Shown here piece after piece: positions 50,739 to 60,485 of a stretch of 64,000 nt of DNA; the first letter of the stretch is position 1, and every line of letters starts with the position of its first letter. Below the pieces are notes generated by a model, which worked only from the letters and a program-made list of their open reading frames with translations, searched no databases and had not been told where the DNA came from. A program made the translations under genes and the position numbers. Source of the stretch: SFEL01 sp045603585 (lineage in GTDB: Bacteria > Bacillota > Clostridia > Christensenellales > CAG-138); the NCBI GenBank assembly GCA_045603585.1, contig JAZUMK010000013.1, forward strand, positions 62,001 through 126,000, written 5' to 3'.

Positions 50739-52285
50739 GAAAGGACAGCACCAGAAAGCATATAAAAGCCATGCTTGCGCTGTTCTGCGCCATGTTTGTG
50801 GTGCTCAGCGTGTATCTTGGCTACATTGTCAGCGCATATGGCAACAGATGGTTTTCCAGCCCATACAATACCCGTGTTTCCAGTCAAAAGGATTCCATTG
50901 CAGCGGGTATGCTGCTGGACAGGACAGGTCTGCGCCTTGCTTATACAGATGATGATGGCCAGCGTCAGTATGTGGGCGTGAAGGAACTTCGGCGTTCTAT
51001 GTGTCATGTTGTGGGCGACGTTTACGGTCAGACCATAGGCGCAGAATCCATGTTTGCAAAATATCTGCTTGGTTTTGATCAGGGCCTCGCAGATGAATTT
51101 GAGCAGCTGATAGGTACTCAGCAAAGGGTGGGCTCCACGGTATTGCTTACTGTGGATGCCGACCTTTGTGAATATGCATATGATTTAATGGATGATTACT
51201 GGGGCTCGGTTGTGCTGATGAATTATAAAACCGGCGAGATTCTTGCCTCTGTAAGCCAGCCCACATTTGATCCCAACTATATAGAAGATTATATTGACGG
51301 CAGCAAAGAGCTGGCCGCCAGCGCCATGGTAAACCGTACCACCATGGGCAGGTATACTCCGGGTTCAACCTTTAAAATAGTCACATTGATCGCTGCCCTT
51401 CGCTATGTACCGGGAATACAGAACCGCACGTTTAATTGTGACGGCGCGCTGGTATTTGACCGGGAAAGCGGAAAGTATCTGCCTGATGTGCGGGTAAATG
51501 ATGAAGATTTTACTCAAAGCGAAGAAGACAGGGACTATGACCGTGAGCAGGAAGGGGCAGAGGATATCGGTGCGGAGCCTGCTGCCAGCGAGCTTTACAG
51601 CATAGTTCGTGACTATCACAGCGAATATCATGGCGAGGTGGATATATTTGAGGCTTTTGCCTCCTCCTGCAATACTACTTTTGCAAAGCTTGCAATGGAA
51701 ATCGGACCCGCAAAGCTTGCCAAGGTAGCAAAGGAGCTGGGCATTGGCGATGAATTTCTATTTGACGACATAATGCTCTACAACAGCAGTTTCGAAAAAG
51801 GTGATACCGAGCTGAACGTTGCCTGGTCCGGCGTGGGGCAGTATAAGGATATTATGACGCCTATGCAGACCTGTATGCTTACTGCGGCCATAGCAAACAA
51901 CGGCGTTATGATGGAGCCAAGGCTGCTTTACAAGGTGGCCGACAGCAATAACAGGGTAAAATATACGGCCCCGAGCAGTACGTATAAAACGGTGCTCACG
52001 GCCGCAGAGGCGCAGTTTGTTCAGGATGCGATGATCCAGGTGGTTGACCGGGGAACCGGCACCAGAGCCGCTGTGGATGGCCTTGTGGTGGGCGGCAAAA
52101 CAGGAACGGCGGAAATCTCATCGGATAAGGCGGTAAAAACCCATGCCTGGTTTACAGGGTTTATTCTGGACGAGGAGCATCCCCTTGCAGTTACTGTCAT
52201 TCTGGAGCAGGCAGGCGGCGGCGGAAGCTATGCGGCGCCTTTGGCCGGCAAATTGCTGAATAAGGCAGTAAAGCTGGGATATTAG
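50735..52285 (+). CDS. Class B penicillin-binding protein (PBP2/PbpA type)
   Basis: 516 residues: a membrane helix (about 12-32), a short dimerisation domain, and a transpeptidase with 'YTPGSTFKIV' (S-x-x-K), 'SSCNTTFAKLA' (S-x-N) and 'VGGKTGTAE' (K-T-G), all intact. It cross-links glycan chains made by the SEDS partner. The acidic insertion 'SEEDRDYDREQEGAED' near residue 265 is unusual. Its last four bases overlap the stop of the convergent DUF3810 gene. Confidence 0.93.
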   Translation: MRKDSTRKHIKAMLALFCAMFVVLSVYLGYIVSAYGNRWFSSPYNTRVSSQKDSIAAGMLLDRTGLRLAYTDDDGQRQYVGVKELRRSMCHVVGDVYGQTIGAESMFAKYLLGFDQGLADEFEQLIGTQQRVGSTVLLTVDADLCEYAYDLMDDYWGSVVLMNYKTGEILASVSQPTFDPNYIEDYIDGSKELAASAMVNRTTMGRYTPGSTFKIVTLIAALRYVPGIQNRTFNCDGALVFDRESGKYLPDVRVNDEDFTQSEEDRDYDREQEGAEDIGAEPAASELYSIVRDYHSEYHGEVDIFEAFASSCNTTFAKLAMEIGPAKLAKVAKELGIGDEFLFDDIMLYNSSFEKGDTELNVAWSGVGQYKDIMTPMQTCMLTAAIANNGVMMEPRLLYKVADSNNRVKYTAPSSTYKTVLTAAEAQFVQDAMIQVVDRGTGTRAAVDGLVVGGKTGTAEISSDKAVKTHAWFTGFILDEEHPLAVTVILEQAGGGGSYAAPLAGKLLNKAVKLGY

Positions 52286-53388
52286 CGGTAATAATACGCC
52301 AGCATCAGGTCAACCATCATACCGTAGCTTTTTACGCCATCCTGCTGATGATTGAACTTCAGGTAATTGTCATTTAACGTATCGAAGGCTTCTTCCACTT
52401 CGCCTTCGTAATTATCCCAATAAGCATTATAAGCAGAAAGATCACGAATCATTGCGTCGCTGTACATTTCCCGCAGCGGCGCAAATTTATTTGAATCGCT
52501 TCTGTATAGTTTATTTGCGCAGTTTATCAGCGCCAGCATCACGCCGGAGTATTGTATTGCCGGGTCATCCGAATAAGTGCAGGCAAGGTAGGCGATAAAG
52601 TTTGCTTCATCCTCACGGGCAAACCCCAGATAATGAGCTGTTTCATGGGCGGCAGAGGAAAGCATAAGCAGCGGAGGCTGATGAACGTTTACATTTGGCT
52701 CTGCGGTATAGGGGATGTATATGCCGGATATGCCGGCCCATGACATTCCTTCGGATGCCTTTACTCCTTTTGCAACGGCGGCAGGCGCAGAGAAAAGGGC
52801 ATGCTCCTGTCCGAGGGCAGCATAAGCTGCAGGTATCTTTTCAAAATATGCCTGATAATCCTCAAAACAGAATACTCCGTTTTCATCCTGAGGCACTTTT
52901 TCCCTCAGCTCGCGGGCCTGTACAGCCAAATCAAAACAGAGCTGCTGAAGCTGGGTATCAGGCCGCGCTTTAACTTCCAGCTCCATCAGCTGATACAGCG
53001 TAGGTCTGGAATAGTTAAAGCCCCACAGCATATAAAAAAGATTCAGCATGACCCCGGCAAATATGCAGAGAGACATCAGAAAAGATATAAAACGCAGGGG
53101 AGTGTGTTTTTTCCTGATGAGCCGTATAAGATTGAATATCAGCAGAAAAAGTACGCCGAGTATTACGCCGCATATAAAAATTTCCGCGCAGGAACAGCCA
53201 AATAACCCTGTAACCGAGCTTATGGCTCCGCTTATCACAGGGTAGATCTTTCGGCTGAACAGATTCTCAACAGCCCATGGATTTTGTGCGGCAAACTTAG
53301 GCAGGATAAAGCCCGAGGGAATCAGCAGCAGCCATGGCAGTTTTTTTAATAATGTTTTTTCGGTTGTTTTGTTATCAGCAGCTTCCAT
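52282..53388 (-). CDS. DUF3810 membrane protein with HExxH metalloprotease motif
   Basis: 368 residues: three N-terminal membrane segments, then an extracellular domain with 'SSAAHETAHYLGFAREDEANFIAYLA', where HETAH plus the downstream Glu suggest a zinc peptidase. The family's function is unknown. It lies beside the wall-synthesis genes. No ribosome binding site precedes ATG 53388; a TATAAT on this strand ends seven bases before it, so the transcript may be leaderless. Confidence 0.8.
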   Translation of the reverse strand: MEAADNKTTEKTLLKKLPWLLLIPSGFILPKFAAQNPWAVENLFSRKIYPVISGAISSVTGLFGCSCAEIFICGVILGVLFLLIFNLIRLIRKKHTPLRFISFLMSLCIFAGVMLNLFYMLWGFNYSRPTLYQLMELEVKARPDTQLQQLCFDLAVQARELREKVPQDENGVFCFEDYQAYFEKIPAAYAALGQEHALFSAPAAVAKGVKASEGMSWAGISGIYIPYTAEPNVNVHQPPLLMLSSAAHETAHYLGFAREDEANFIAYLACTYSDDPAIQYSGVMLALINCANKLYRSDSNKFAPLREMYSDAMIRDLSAYNAYWDNYEGEVEEAFDTLNDNYLKFNHQQDGVKSYGMMVDLMLAYYYR

Positions 53389-53426
53389 AGAAGCTATTAT
53401 ATCATATTATCTGGAATACTTTTCAA
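53389..53426 (-). promoter_or_regulatory. Promoter placing the start almost on the ATG of the DUF3810 gene
   Basis: TATAAT (53401-53396 on the minus strand) with TTGAAA 19 bases upstream predicts +1 at 53389, one base before the ATG. Confidence 0.4.
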
Positions 53427-53883
53427 CCAATTGATTGAGCCATTTCTCATCCGGAGATTCAACTATAGACGCAATCTCTATGTCGTCCAGCTCCTCCGGG
53501 AACATGTATATGGTGGGGCCGTTCCGCATGATGTTTTTTTCTACTTGAGCATGGAGAATGACGGTAGGCCTATATCCTTCATATAAGGATACAATCGTAC
53601 ATTCGCCCCAATCCTGTGATAGAAGCCTGTTTTGCAGGGCGTTTTTTCGTATGGGTATTCCGGTAAAAATACAGCTGCCGCTGCTGTCGGATAATAAGGA
53701 TTTATTCACATCGGGGATTATGACCGCTGCATTTTCTATGGGCATAAGGGTATATGCATCCACAACCTTGATATGCAGATGGCCAAAGCCATTAAAAAGG
53801 CGAAACAGCACAACAACTGAACTCACTGCAATACAAAGCAAAATCAACCGATAGACTTTTCTGATTTTAGGCAACAAAACCAC
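53407..53883 (-). CDS. Membrane protein with carboxypeptidase-regulatory-like domain
   Basis: About 158 residues: one membrane helix (about 10-29) and an extracellular beta domain starting 'HLHIKVVDAYTLMPIENAAVII', the pattern of carboxypeptidase-regulatory-like folds. The function is unknown. GTG 53883 or, with better spacing from GAGGTGG, TTG 53874 is the start. It lies 18 bases upstream of the DUF3810 gene on the same strand. Confidence 0.6.
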   Translation of the reverse strand: MVLLPKIRKVYRLILLCIAVSSVVVLFRLFNGFGHLHIKVVDAYTLMPIENAAVIIPDVNKSLLSDSSGSCIFTGIPIRKNALQNRLLSQDWGECTIVSLYEGYRPTVILHAQVEKNIMRNGPTIYMFPEELDDIEIASIVESPDEKWLNQLVEKYSR

Positions 53884-54047
53884 CTCACTGGTAAATTTAT
53901 GCCCATGGCAGTAAATTATGTGCTATAATATTAAATTGAATAATAAGGCAAACAAGCCGCATTATCTAAAATTCTGTAAACAAATATGCCGCACCGATGA
54001 CCGTCGGCAGGATTTGTTGTAAAATGACCCTATCCGGAGGTGCGCCA

Positions 54048-55148
54048 GTGAAAAGAATCCTGCCGATAATTTTGGCCCTGATGCTGCTTACTTCCTGCGC
54101 CGATAAACCTGCCCAGGTGTCCGTAGAGGAACAGCCGACAGAGGCATCAGCTATTCAGCCTGTTGATTCATCAGACGGTATGCGGCTTATGGGGTTTGTA
54201 ATTGAAGATGATGGCAGCATGGGCACATATATGATGATGCACGGTTTTCTTCGCACCGCAGAAAACCTTGGATATCCCGCAAAGCTGTATCGTATAACAA
54301 CGGATGCTTCCGCGGCAGTCAAAGAGGCAATGGAGGATGGCTGTGCGGGGCTGCTTATCTCGGGAAGCCATTCAGCAGCAATAGCTGAAGCATCACAGGC
54401 CGGGATGTATGTGGTTTCTCCATACTACGCTGACGAAACGGATATAGCCCATGTTAATGTTGTGGCGGATACCGAAGAGTATATCGAGGAACTGGCCCGC
54501 GGCATTGCGGAGCGCATGACGGAAAGAAGCCTCAAATCAGGACGGATTCTGGTTTACGGATACAACCCCGCGGAATGCTTTGCAGAGTTTGATAAGGCCG
54601 TTAAGGAATACTATCCCCAGTATGTTACGGTTTCCTTTGCCCGCACACCGGGAAGCGGCGATGAGGCGGCGATTGACGAGCTTGCAAACTTCATACTGAA
54701 CAACAGGGACATCAAAGGTCTTTATGCCTGCGATACGGATTCCGCATCCATAGCCGTACAGGCCAGAAGCAAAGCCATATCGCTTTTCAAGGAAATGGAA
54801 GAGGAGCAGGAAAAAAATAAAGCCAAGCCCACCCCAACGCCGAAACCCGATCCATCCGCAGGCCCTACGCCAAACCCCGGCCTGCTAAAGCAGATATCAA
54901 TAACCGCATTCGGCTGCGGACTGAGCGACGAAAACCTTGCCCTGTTCAACGATAATGATATTTATGCTCTGTGCATAGAGCCATATTATGAAACAGCCGC
55001 TACAGCAACCATGATGCTGGACAGGCTGTTCCACGATGAAGGCACAGCACAGACCGTTACCGTTAACCGACCCATTGCGTATGCGGATACCATAGACAAG
55101 TATCTCAGCATTTATAACGAAGTTAAGGAGCTTTTTGATTTAAACTAA
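54048..55148 (+). CDS. Sugar-type periplasmic-binding lipoprotein
   Basis: 366 residues; lipobox 'LLTSC' (Cys18) predicts a lipoprotein. The two-lobe fold of type 1 periplasmic-binding proteins is visible ('MGFVIEDDGSMGTYMMMHGFLRTAENLGY', 'GLLISGSHSAAIAEASQAG', 'GLYACDTDSASIAVQA'). A Lys/Pro/Thr-rich loop (about 263-288) interrupts the second lobe. No ABC transporter is adjacent; instead it ends three bases before a rodA-like gene, so it may link a ligand to wall growth. GTG 54048 follows GGAGG. Confidence 0.75.
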   Translation: MKRILPIILALMLLTSCADKPAQVSVEEQPTEASAIQPVDSSDGMRLMGFVIEDDGSMGTYMMMHGFLRTAENLGYPAKLYRITTDASAAVKEAMEDGCAGLLISGSHSAAIAEASQAGMYVVSPYYADETDIAHVNVVADTEEYIEELARGIAERMTERSLKSGRILVYGYNPAECFAEFDKAVKEYYPQYVTVSFARTPGSGDEAAIDELANFILNNRDIKGLYACDTDSASIAVQARSKAISLFKEMEEEQEKNKAKPTPTPKPDPSAGPTPNPGLLKQISITAFGCGLSDENLALFNDNDIYALCIEPYYETAATATMMLDRLFHDEGTAQTVTVNRPIAYADTIDKYLSIYNEVKELFDLN

Positions 55149-55151
55149 ACC

Positions 55152-56306
55152 ATGTTTGACAGCAGCCTTCTTAAACGAATAGACTGGATCACCATATTGC
55201 TGGTGCTGGCCCTGTTTTCAATAGGGCTGTTAAGCATATCCAGCATTATGGCAGATCCCTTTGACGGTACAGAGGCAACGCTGAGCGACTTTAAGGATAA
55301 GCTTAATCTTTATTACGTTGAAAAGCAGATAGTAAACTTTTTGATCGGCCTGGCGGCGCTGCTTGTTTTTCTGGTAATAGATTATAAGACATTCCGCTAT
55401 CTTATCAAATACGCATATGTGGGCTGTTTGCTGCTGCTGATTATCATATTTGCCACGGATAAGGTAAAGGGAATAACCGGCTGGTTCAAGTTTGATTTTA
55501 TAGACAGAGCACTGCAGCCCGGCGAATTGTGCAAGATATGCATCATCATTGCGTTGTCCAAATACGTATCCGACTGCATGGATAAAGAAGGCAGGTTCGG
55601 CGGATTTGGGTACATTATTAAAACCACAATGCTGTGCCTTGTGCCGACGATTCTGGTAATGATGCAGCCTGACTTTGGTACGGCGTTTGTGTATATCTGC
55701 ATAATGGTTTTCATTTACTTTATCGGCAAGGTGTCATGGGGGTATATTGGTGCCGCGGCAGGTCTTGTGGCAGCGGGATTGCCCCTTGCGTATTTCTTCC
55801 TCATGTCGGAATATCAGCAGTTCCGCATACAGGTATTTCTTAACCCCGAGCTGGATCTTCAGGGCGCAGGATACAATGTTGCCCAGTCAAAAATCGCCAT
55901 AGGTTCCGGCCAGCTGTGGGGCAAGGGTTACTTTACCGAGGGAACGCTTGCTCAGCTTCGCTTTGTGCCTGAAAGGCATACCGACTTTATTTTCGCAGGA
56001 ATAGTTGAGGGCCTGGGCTTTATTGGCGGTACAGTGCTGATTCTGCTGTTCTTTGCGCTGATATTCAGATGGGTTTACATTGCCATTAAGTCAAAGGACA
56101 ACTTTGGCGCATGCCTTGTAATAGGCGTTACCGGCATGCTTACTGCCCACGTATTCGAAAATATCGGCATGACGATCGGCCTTATGCCGGTTACCGGTAT
56201 ACCTTTGCCGTTTATAAGCTATGGAGGCTCAAATCTGCTGACGAATATGATAGGCGTGGGCATAGTTGAAAACGTATGGATGAGACAGCCTGCAAAGAAA
56301 CATTAA
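55152..56306 (+). CDS. rodA: SEDS-family protein, RodA type
   Basis: 384 residues, ten membrane segments. 'MMQPDFGTAFVYICIMVFIYF', 'SKIAIGSGQLWGKGYFTEGTLAQLRFVPERHTDFIFAGIVEGLGF' (outer ends quoted), and 'GIPLPFISYGGSNLL' are closer to RodA than FtsW. It polymerises lipid II during elongation. It starts three bases after the lipoprotein gene with no ribosome binding site, implying translational coupling. The SpoIVF-like genes follow. Confidence 0.88.
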   Translation: MFDSSLLKRIDWITILLVLALFSIGLLSISSIMADPFDGTEATLSDFKDKLNLYYVEKQIVNFLIGLAALLVFLVIDYKTFRYLIKYAYVGCLLLLIIIFATDKVKGITGWFKFDFIDRALQPGELCKICIIIALSKYVSDCMDKEGRFGGFGYIIKTTMLCLVPTILVMMQPDFGTAFVYICIMVFIYFIGKVSWGYIGAAAGLVAAGLPLAYFFLMSEYQQFRIQVFLNPELDLQGAGYNVAQSKIAIGSGQLWGKGYFTEGTLAQLRFVPERHTDFIFAGIVEGLGFIGGTVLILLFFALIFRWVYIAIKSKDNFGACLVIGVTGMLTAHVFENIGMTIGLMPVTGIPLPFISYGGSNLLTNMIGVGIVENVWMRQPAKKH

Positions 56307-56371
56307 ATTGAGAGGTATTGTTTCCCCCTTGTGTCACATATATTTCTTTTGTGACGGAAGGGGGTATATTT

Positions 56372-57046
56372 ATGTCAGATAGAGTTAGTCACAGCGGATT
56401 CAATTCAAAAATATACGGCAGGGAAAAGCGTAAGTATACCTATAGGTATTTCGGCAGGACATATTCTAGAAAATCCAATCTGTACAAAAAGGAAAACGGC
56501 AGTTCCATGCTGGCAAAGATGGGAATTTGCGCGCTGCTGGCGGGAATCGTGCTGTTGTCTGATTTTATGGGAAGCAGGCAGGAGCTGCTTGAGGTTTCTT
56601 CGGATATTATAAAAAACGGGGAGGATGTTGGCGGGGATTATCTCGGCAAACTGCGCTTCGTTGAGCTGCCTGGGATAATTCAGGTTTTTTCTTCAGATGC
56701 AAAGCTGAATATCGGAACAGAGTACCAATCGATCAAGCTTAATGAAGAGAAAACAAGCATAACGATAAGCGGGATAACCTCAGAGTTTTTTCCAGCGCCG
56801 CAAAATGGCATTATAAAAACCATAAGGACGGAAAGCGGCAAAGCATATCTGGAACTTTCCGTGGATGGCGATATTGTACTGTGCTTTTCAGGGGAGGGGG
56901 AAATAGCTGCCGAGGAAGGTCAGCCTGTTAAACAGGGGGATACGCTGTTAAAAAACATTAACACCATTGAAATCGGGATGACCAAAAGCGGCAGACCTGT
57001 AAATCCCGCAGAATATTTTAATATAAACAGCGTGAATTTGGCATGA
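56372..57046 (+). CDS. SpoIVFA-like membrane regulator with degenerate M23 fold
   Basis: 224 residues: a basic cytoplasmic N-terminus, one membrane helix (about 48-64) and an extracellular C-terminal domain with an LytM-like pattern ('PAPQNGIIKTIRTESGKAYLELSVDGDIVLCFSGEGEIAAEEGQPVKQGD', ends quoted) but without the zinc His residues. SpoIVFA holds the protease SpoIVFB inactive until a forespore signal arrives. It overlaps the SpoIVFB-like gene by four bases. GGAAGGGGG precedes ATG 56372. Confidence 0.75.
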   Translation: MSDRVSHSGFNSKIYGREKRKYTYRYFGRTYSRKSNLYKKENGSSMLAKMGICALLAGIVLLSDFMGSRQELLEVSSDIIKNGEDVGGDYLGKLRFVELPGIIQVFSSDAKLNIGTEYQSIKLNEEKTSITISGITSEFFPAPQNGIIKTIRTESGKAYLELSVDGDIVLCFSGEGEIAAEEGQPVKQGDTLLKNINTIEIGMTKSGRPVNPAEYFNINSVNLA

Positions 57047-57864
57047 AATTAAAACTATGCGGTGGATTCATCAGATGCAGTCCGCTGTATGTTATTCTGT
57101 GTATTTTATCAATTGTTTCGGAAAACACAGGTCTGTTTTTGAACTACATAGCTGCATTGATGCTGCATGAATGCGCCCATTACATAATGGCTGGTATGCT
57201 GGGGTGCAGAGTGTGTTCGCTGGAACTGCTGCCCTATGGCTGCAGGATGAACATCAACAACATGAACAGCCCCTGGGATGAGCTGATGATAGCTCTTAGC
57301 GGGCCTGTATGCAGCCTTATATGCTGTATGGGGTGCAGATATATACCTCAGGCAGAGGAATTTGCTCAGGCGAATATGCACATTGCAGTGATAAACCTTT
57401 TACCGGCATATCCGCTGGATGGCGGCAGGGCTGTGAAGGCCGTTTTAGCTATGGGGGGAATACACATTGGCCGGGGGATCCGTGCGGCTTCGGGCTTTTT
57501 CTTATCTGCTTTATTGGGGGCTGTCAGTTATTTTACAAAAAATACTACGCTGATAATATTTTCTGCATTTTTACTGAGCGAAGCAATTTCCGGATTAAAA
57601 GAGCGGGGAAGCGGAATAATGCAGCATATGAAAAATATGCGCAGCGCCGCTTCGGGGAGAGGAATAAATGTAAGGCATATTGCGTTTAAAAAAGATGTGC
57701 CTGTAATTACGGCGCTTTCATATGATAATGGGGGATATGCTGTTTTTTGCATATTGGATGATGACCTGAGGGAAATGGCAAGGATAGACAGCGTACGCTT
57801 AGGGCAGTTTGCAGCGGAATATGGGTGCGGCGCAACCCTTGGTGATGTTATCCGCTTTCATTGA
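57043..57864 (+). CDS. spoIVFB: SpoIVFB-like site-2 protease
   Basis: 273 residues with about six membrane segments. 'HECAH' (zinc) and 'NLLPAYPLDGGRAV' (third ligand) are intact; the C-terminal 70 residues form a CBS-like domain ('VPVITALSYDNGGYAVFCILDDD'), as in SpoIVFB. In Bacillus it cleaves pro-sigma-K in the mother cell. The partner SpoIVFA-like gene is adjacent; sigma-K itself is not in the window. Confidence 0.85.
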   Translation: MKLKLCGGFIRCSPLYVILCILSIVSENTGLFLNYIAALMLHECAHYIMAGMLGCRVCSLELLPYGCRMNINNMNSPWDELMIALSGPVCSLICCMGCRYIPQAEEFAQANMHIAVINLLPAYPLDGGRAVKAVLAMGGIHIGRGIRAASGFFLSALLGAVSYFTKNTTLIIFSAFLLSEAISGLKERGSGIMQHMKNMRSAASGRGINVRHIAFKKDVPVITALSYDNGGYAVFCILDDDLREMARIDSVRLGQFAAEYGCGATLGDVIRFH

Positions 57865-57949
57865 CCGTAGCATTTATTGGTGCTACAATATTATTTGTGA
57901 AAGGATATGTCTGCGGGGCAAAACCGCCCTGTGGTCTGGAGGTATATTT

Positions 57950-59785
57950 TTGATTAAGGACAAGCTTAATACTTTTTTGGACAAAGTGGAAAAGCCTGCC
58001 CGCTATGTTGGCGGAGAGCTTAATTCCACCGAAAAAACCGATGCACAGGTGCGTTTTGCGCTGTGCTTCCCTGATGTATACGAGATAGGTATGTCCCATC
58101 TGGGCTCACGCATCCTCTATAACGTGCTGAACAGCCGTGAGGATACCATATGTGAGCGCGCATTTGCGCCCTGGCCTGATATGGAACAGAAGATGAGGGA
58201 AAACGGCATTCCCGCATATTCCCTTGAAAATTTCCGTCCACTAAAGGATTTCCATATAGTGGGTTTTTCCCTGCTGTATGAAATGTGCTATACAAACATT
58301 CTCACCATGCTTGACCTTGCGGGCATTCCTCTGCGCGCCAAAGACCGCGGGGAGGACATGCCGCTGGTGGTGTGCGGCGGCCCCTGTGCCTGCAATCCGG
58401 AGCCCATTGCACCTTTTATCGATCTGTTTATGATCGGCGACGGTGAGGAGCTTATAGGCGAGCTGGTAGACGTATATAAAGAATCAAAAGCAAAGGGCGC
58501 CTCAAAGAAAGAGACGCTGCTTGCTATGTCCAAAATAAAGGGCGTATATGTTCCTTCGTTTTATACCCCTGTTTACGATGAAAACGGCGCTTTTGTATCC
58601 ATGGACAAGACTGAGCCTCAGGCTCCTGATATGGCCGAACGCAGAGTGGTAAAGGATCTGGATGCTGCCCAATACCTTGGCAAGCCCATCGTGCCATATC
58701 TTTCCATAGTTCATGACCGAATCGCAATAGAGCTGTTCCGCGGCTGTACCCGCGGCTGCCGCTTCTGTCAGGCGGGATTCATCTATCGTCCCGTGCGTGA
58801 GCGCAAGAGGGAAACTCTCCTCAGGCAGGCAGATGAAATGCTTTCCTGTACAGGCTATGATGAAGTATCGCTGTTTTCCCTCAGCTCAGGCGATTATTCC
58901 GAAATACATCAGCTTGTTCCCGAGATAATCAATACCTACCGCGACAAGCGTGTATCCATATCCCTGCCTTCTCTTAGGATAGATGCATTCCTTAAGGAAG
59001 ACATGGAGCAGATGCAGTCTGTCCGCAAGGCAGGCCTTACATTTGCCCCCGAAGCGGGAACTCAGCGTCTCAGGGACGTTATCAATAAGGGCGTTACCGA
59101 GGAAGACCTGCTCCGCAATATGAAGGATGCCTTTGAATCCGGCTGGACAGGCGTAAAGCTTTACTTTATGCTGGGCCTGCCCACGGAAACCGATGAAGAC
59201 CTGCTGGGTATAGCTGATCTTGCCCGCAAGGTTGCAGGGGTTTATTATTCCATCCCCAAGGAAAAACGGGGAAAGGGACTGCGCATAACCGTCAGCGTTT
59301 CTTCCTTCGTACCAAAGCCCTTTACTCCTTTCCAGTGGGCTCCCCAGAATACCAAGGAAGAGATCATACGCAAGCAGATGCTGCTCAAGGATGCTCTCAG
59401 GGGCCTTCGCAGCGTGGAGTACGCCTACCATGAGCCTGACATAAGCGTATTGGAGGCTGTAATGGCCAGGGGCGACAGGCGTATTGCCGACGTTATTGAA
59501 AAGGCTTACAGCAAGGGTGCAAGGTTTGATTCCTGGGACGAGCACTTCAAGCTGGAAATTTGGGATGAATCCTTTGCAGAGGCAAAGGTGGATCCTGCAT
59601 ACTATGCAAACAGGGAACGTGATCTTGACGAGGCCCTGCCCTGGGATCATGTGGATATGCTGGTTACAAAGGATTACCTAAAGCGGGAATATCACAATGC
59701 GCTGAAGGAAACCTGTACCCGTGACTGCCGTAAGGGCTGTAACGGATGCTTTGGAGGTAAATGTGCGGATTATTGCAAGATTTAA
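57950..59785 (+). CDS. B12-type radical SAM protein, TIGR03960 family
   Basis: About 611 residues. The N-terminal half is a cobalamin-binding-like Rossmann domain ('RFALCFPDVYEIGMSHLGSRILYNVLNSREDT', ends quoted), the cluster motif 'FRGCTRGCRFCQAGF' (CxxxCxxC) starts near residue 260, and a Cys-rich tail 'CTRDCRKGCNGCFGGKC' follows. The substrate is unknown. TTG 57950 follows GGAGG by seven bases. The next gene (TIGR03936) overlaps and is its usual partner. Confidence 0.85.
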   Translation: MIKDKLNTFLDKVEKPARYVGGELNSTEKTDAQVRFALCFPDVYEIGMSHLGSRILYNVLNSREDTICERAFAPWPDMEQKMRENGIPAYSLENFRPLKDFHIVGFSLLYEMCYTNILTMLDLAGIPLRAKDRGEDMPLVVCGGPCACNPEPIAPFIDLFMIGDGEELIGELVDVYKESKAKGASKKETLLAMSKIKGVYVPSFYTPVYDENGAFVSMDKTEPQAPDMAERRVVKDLDAAQYLGKPIVPYLSIVHDRIAIELFRGCTRGCRFCQAGFIYRPVRERKRETLLRQADEMLSCTGYDEVSLFSLSSGDYSEIHQLVPEIINTYRDKRVSISLPSLRIDAFLKEDMEQMQSVRKAGLTFAPEAGTQRLRDVINKGVTEEDLLRNMKDAFESGWTGVKLYFMLGLPTETDEDLLGIADLARKVAGVYYSIPKEKRGKGLRITVSVSSFVPKPFTPFQWAPQNTKEEIIRKQMLLKDALRGLRSVEYAYHEPDISVLEAVMARGDRRIADVIEKAYSKGARFDSWDEHFKLEIWDESFAEAKVDPAYYANRERDLDEALPWDHVDMLVTKDYLKREYHNALKETCTRDCRKGCNGCFGGKCADYCKI

Positions 59786-60461
59786 AAAAGAAGACTCTGT
59801 GCGTTTTGTATCCCATCTGGATGTTCAGCGCCTTTTTCAGCGTACATTCCGCAGGGCGGATATACCCGTAGCATACTCCAATGGCTTCAATCCCCATCAG
59901 CAGCTGGCATTTGCAACCGCCCTTACCGTTGGAGCCACAAGTTCGGGCGAATGGCTGGATATTAAGATGGATAAAGAGCTTGCTGCGGATGAATTCATTG
60001 CACGGGTCAATGCTGCTTTACCCAGAGGATTCAGCATTCTTGAGGCATTTTGCATAGAGGAAAAGTATCCGTCTCTTTCCGCTGTAATGGCTGCGGCGGA
60101 ATATTCCGTTGTGCTGCGGTTTGCTGAAGCAGTGCAGGCAGAAGAAATAAGCAGCTCAATAGAGAAACTGCTCAGCGACAGTATAGTTGTGCTTAAAAAG
60201 ACCAAGGCCGGAATGAAAAACGTGGATATCCGTCCCATGGTATATAAAATGCAGCTTGATGCGGTACAGGGCAATGAATGCAGGATAGCCCTTGCAGGCA
60301 GGCTTGATGCGGCAGGCGGACTTAATGCAGACCTGCTTCTCGGCGCAATGAAGGATATACTTGGCCGCGACTTTACATTTGATCTTCACAGAGAAGCAAT
60401 ATATTCCACAGACGGAGCTTTTATGCCGAAGGCCCCCGAAGGATATCCAATTGAGGCATAA
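59763..60461 (+). CDS. Radical-SAM-associated protein, TIGR03936/DUF2344 family
   Basis: 232 residues starting at GTG 59763 ('RIIARFKKEDSVRFVSHLDVQRLFQRTFRRADIPVAYSNGFNPH', ends quoted), the typical N-terminus of this family. It is found next to the TIGR03960 protein in many Clostridia and is presumed to act with it, perhaps on RNA. GGAGG lies inside the upstream gene. RNase G follows after 24 bases. Confidence 0.85.
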   Translation: MRIIARFKKEDSVRFVSHLDVQRLFQRTFRRADIPVAYSNGFNPHQQLAFATALTVGATSSGEWLDIKMDKELAADEFIARVNAALPRGFSILEAFCIEEKYPSLSAVMAAAEYSVVLRFAEAVQAEEISSSIEKLLSDSIVVLKKTKAGMKNVDIRPMVYKMQLDAVQGNECRIALAGRLDAAGGLNADLLLGAMKDILGRDFTFDLHREAIYSTDGAFMPKAPEGYPIEA

Positions 60462-60485
60462 AGCTGTTTTTACCGGAGGTCCTTT

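Noticed and set aside
57809..57949. N-terminal extension of the TIGR03960 radical SAM gene
   Set aside because: It overlaps the end of the SpoIVFB-like gene and has no ribosome binding site; TTG 57950 behind GGAGG fits the family N-terminus.
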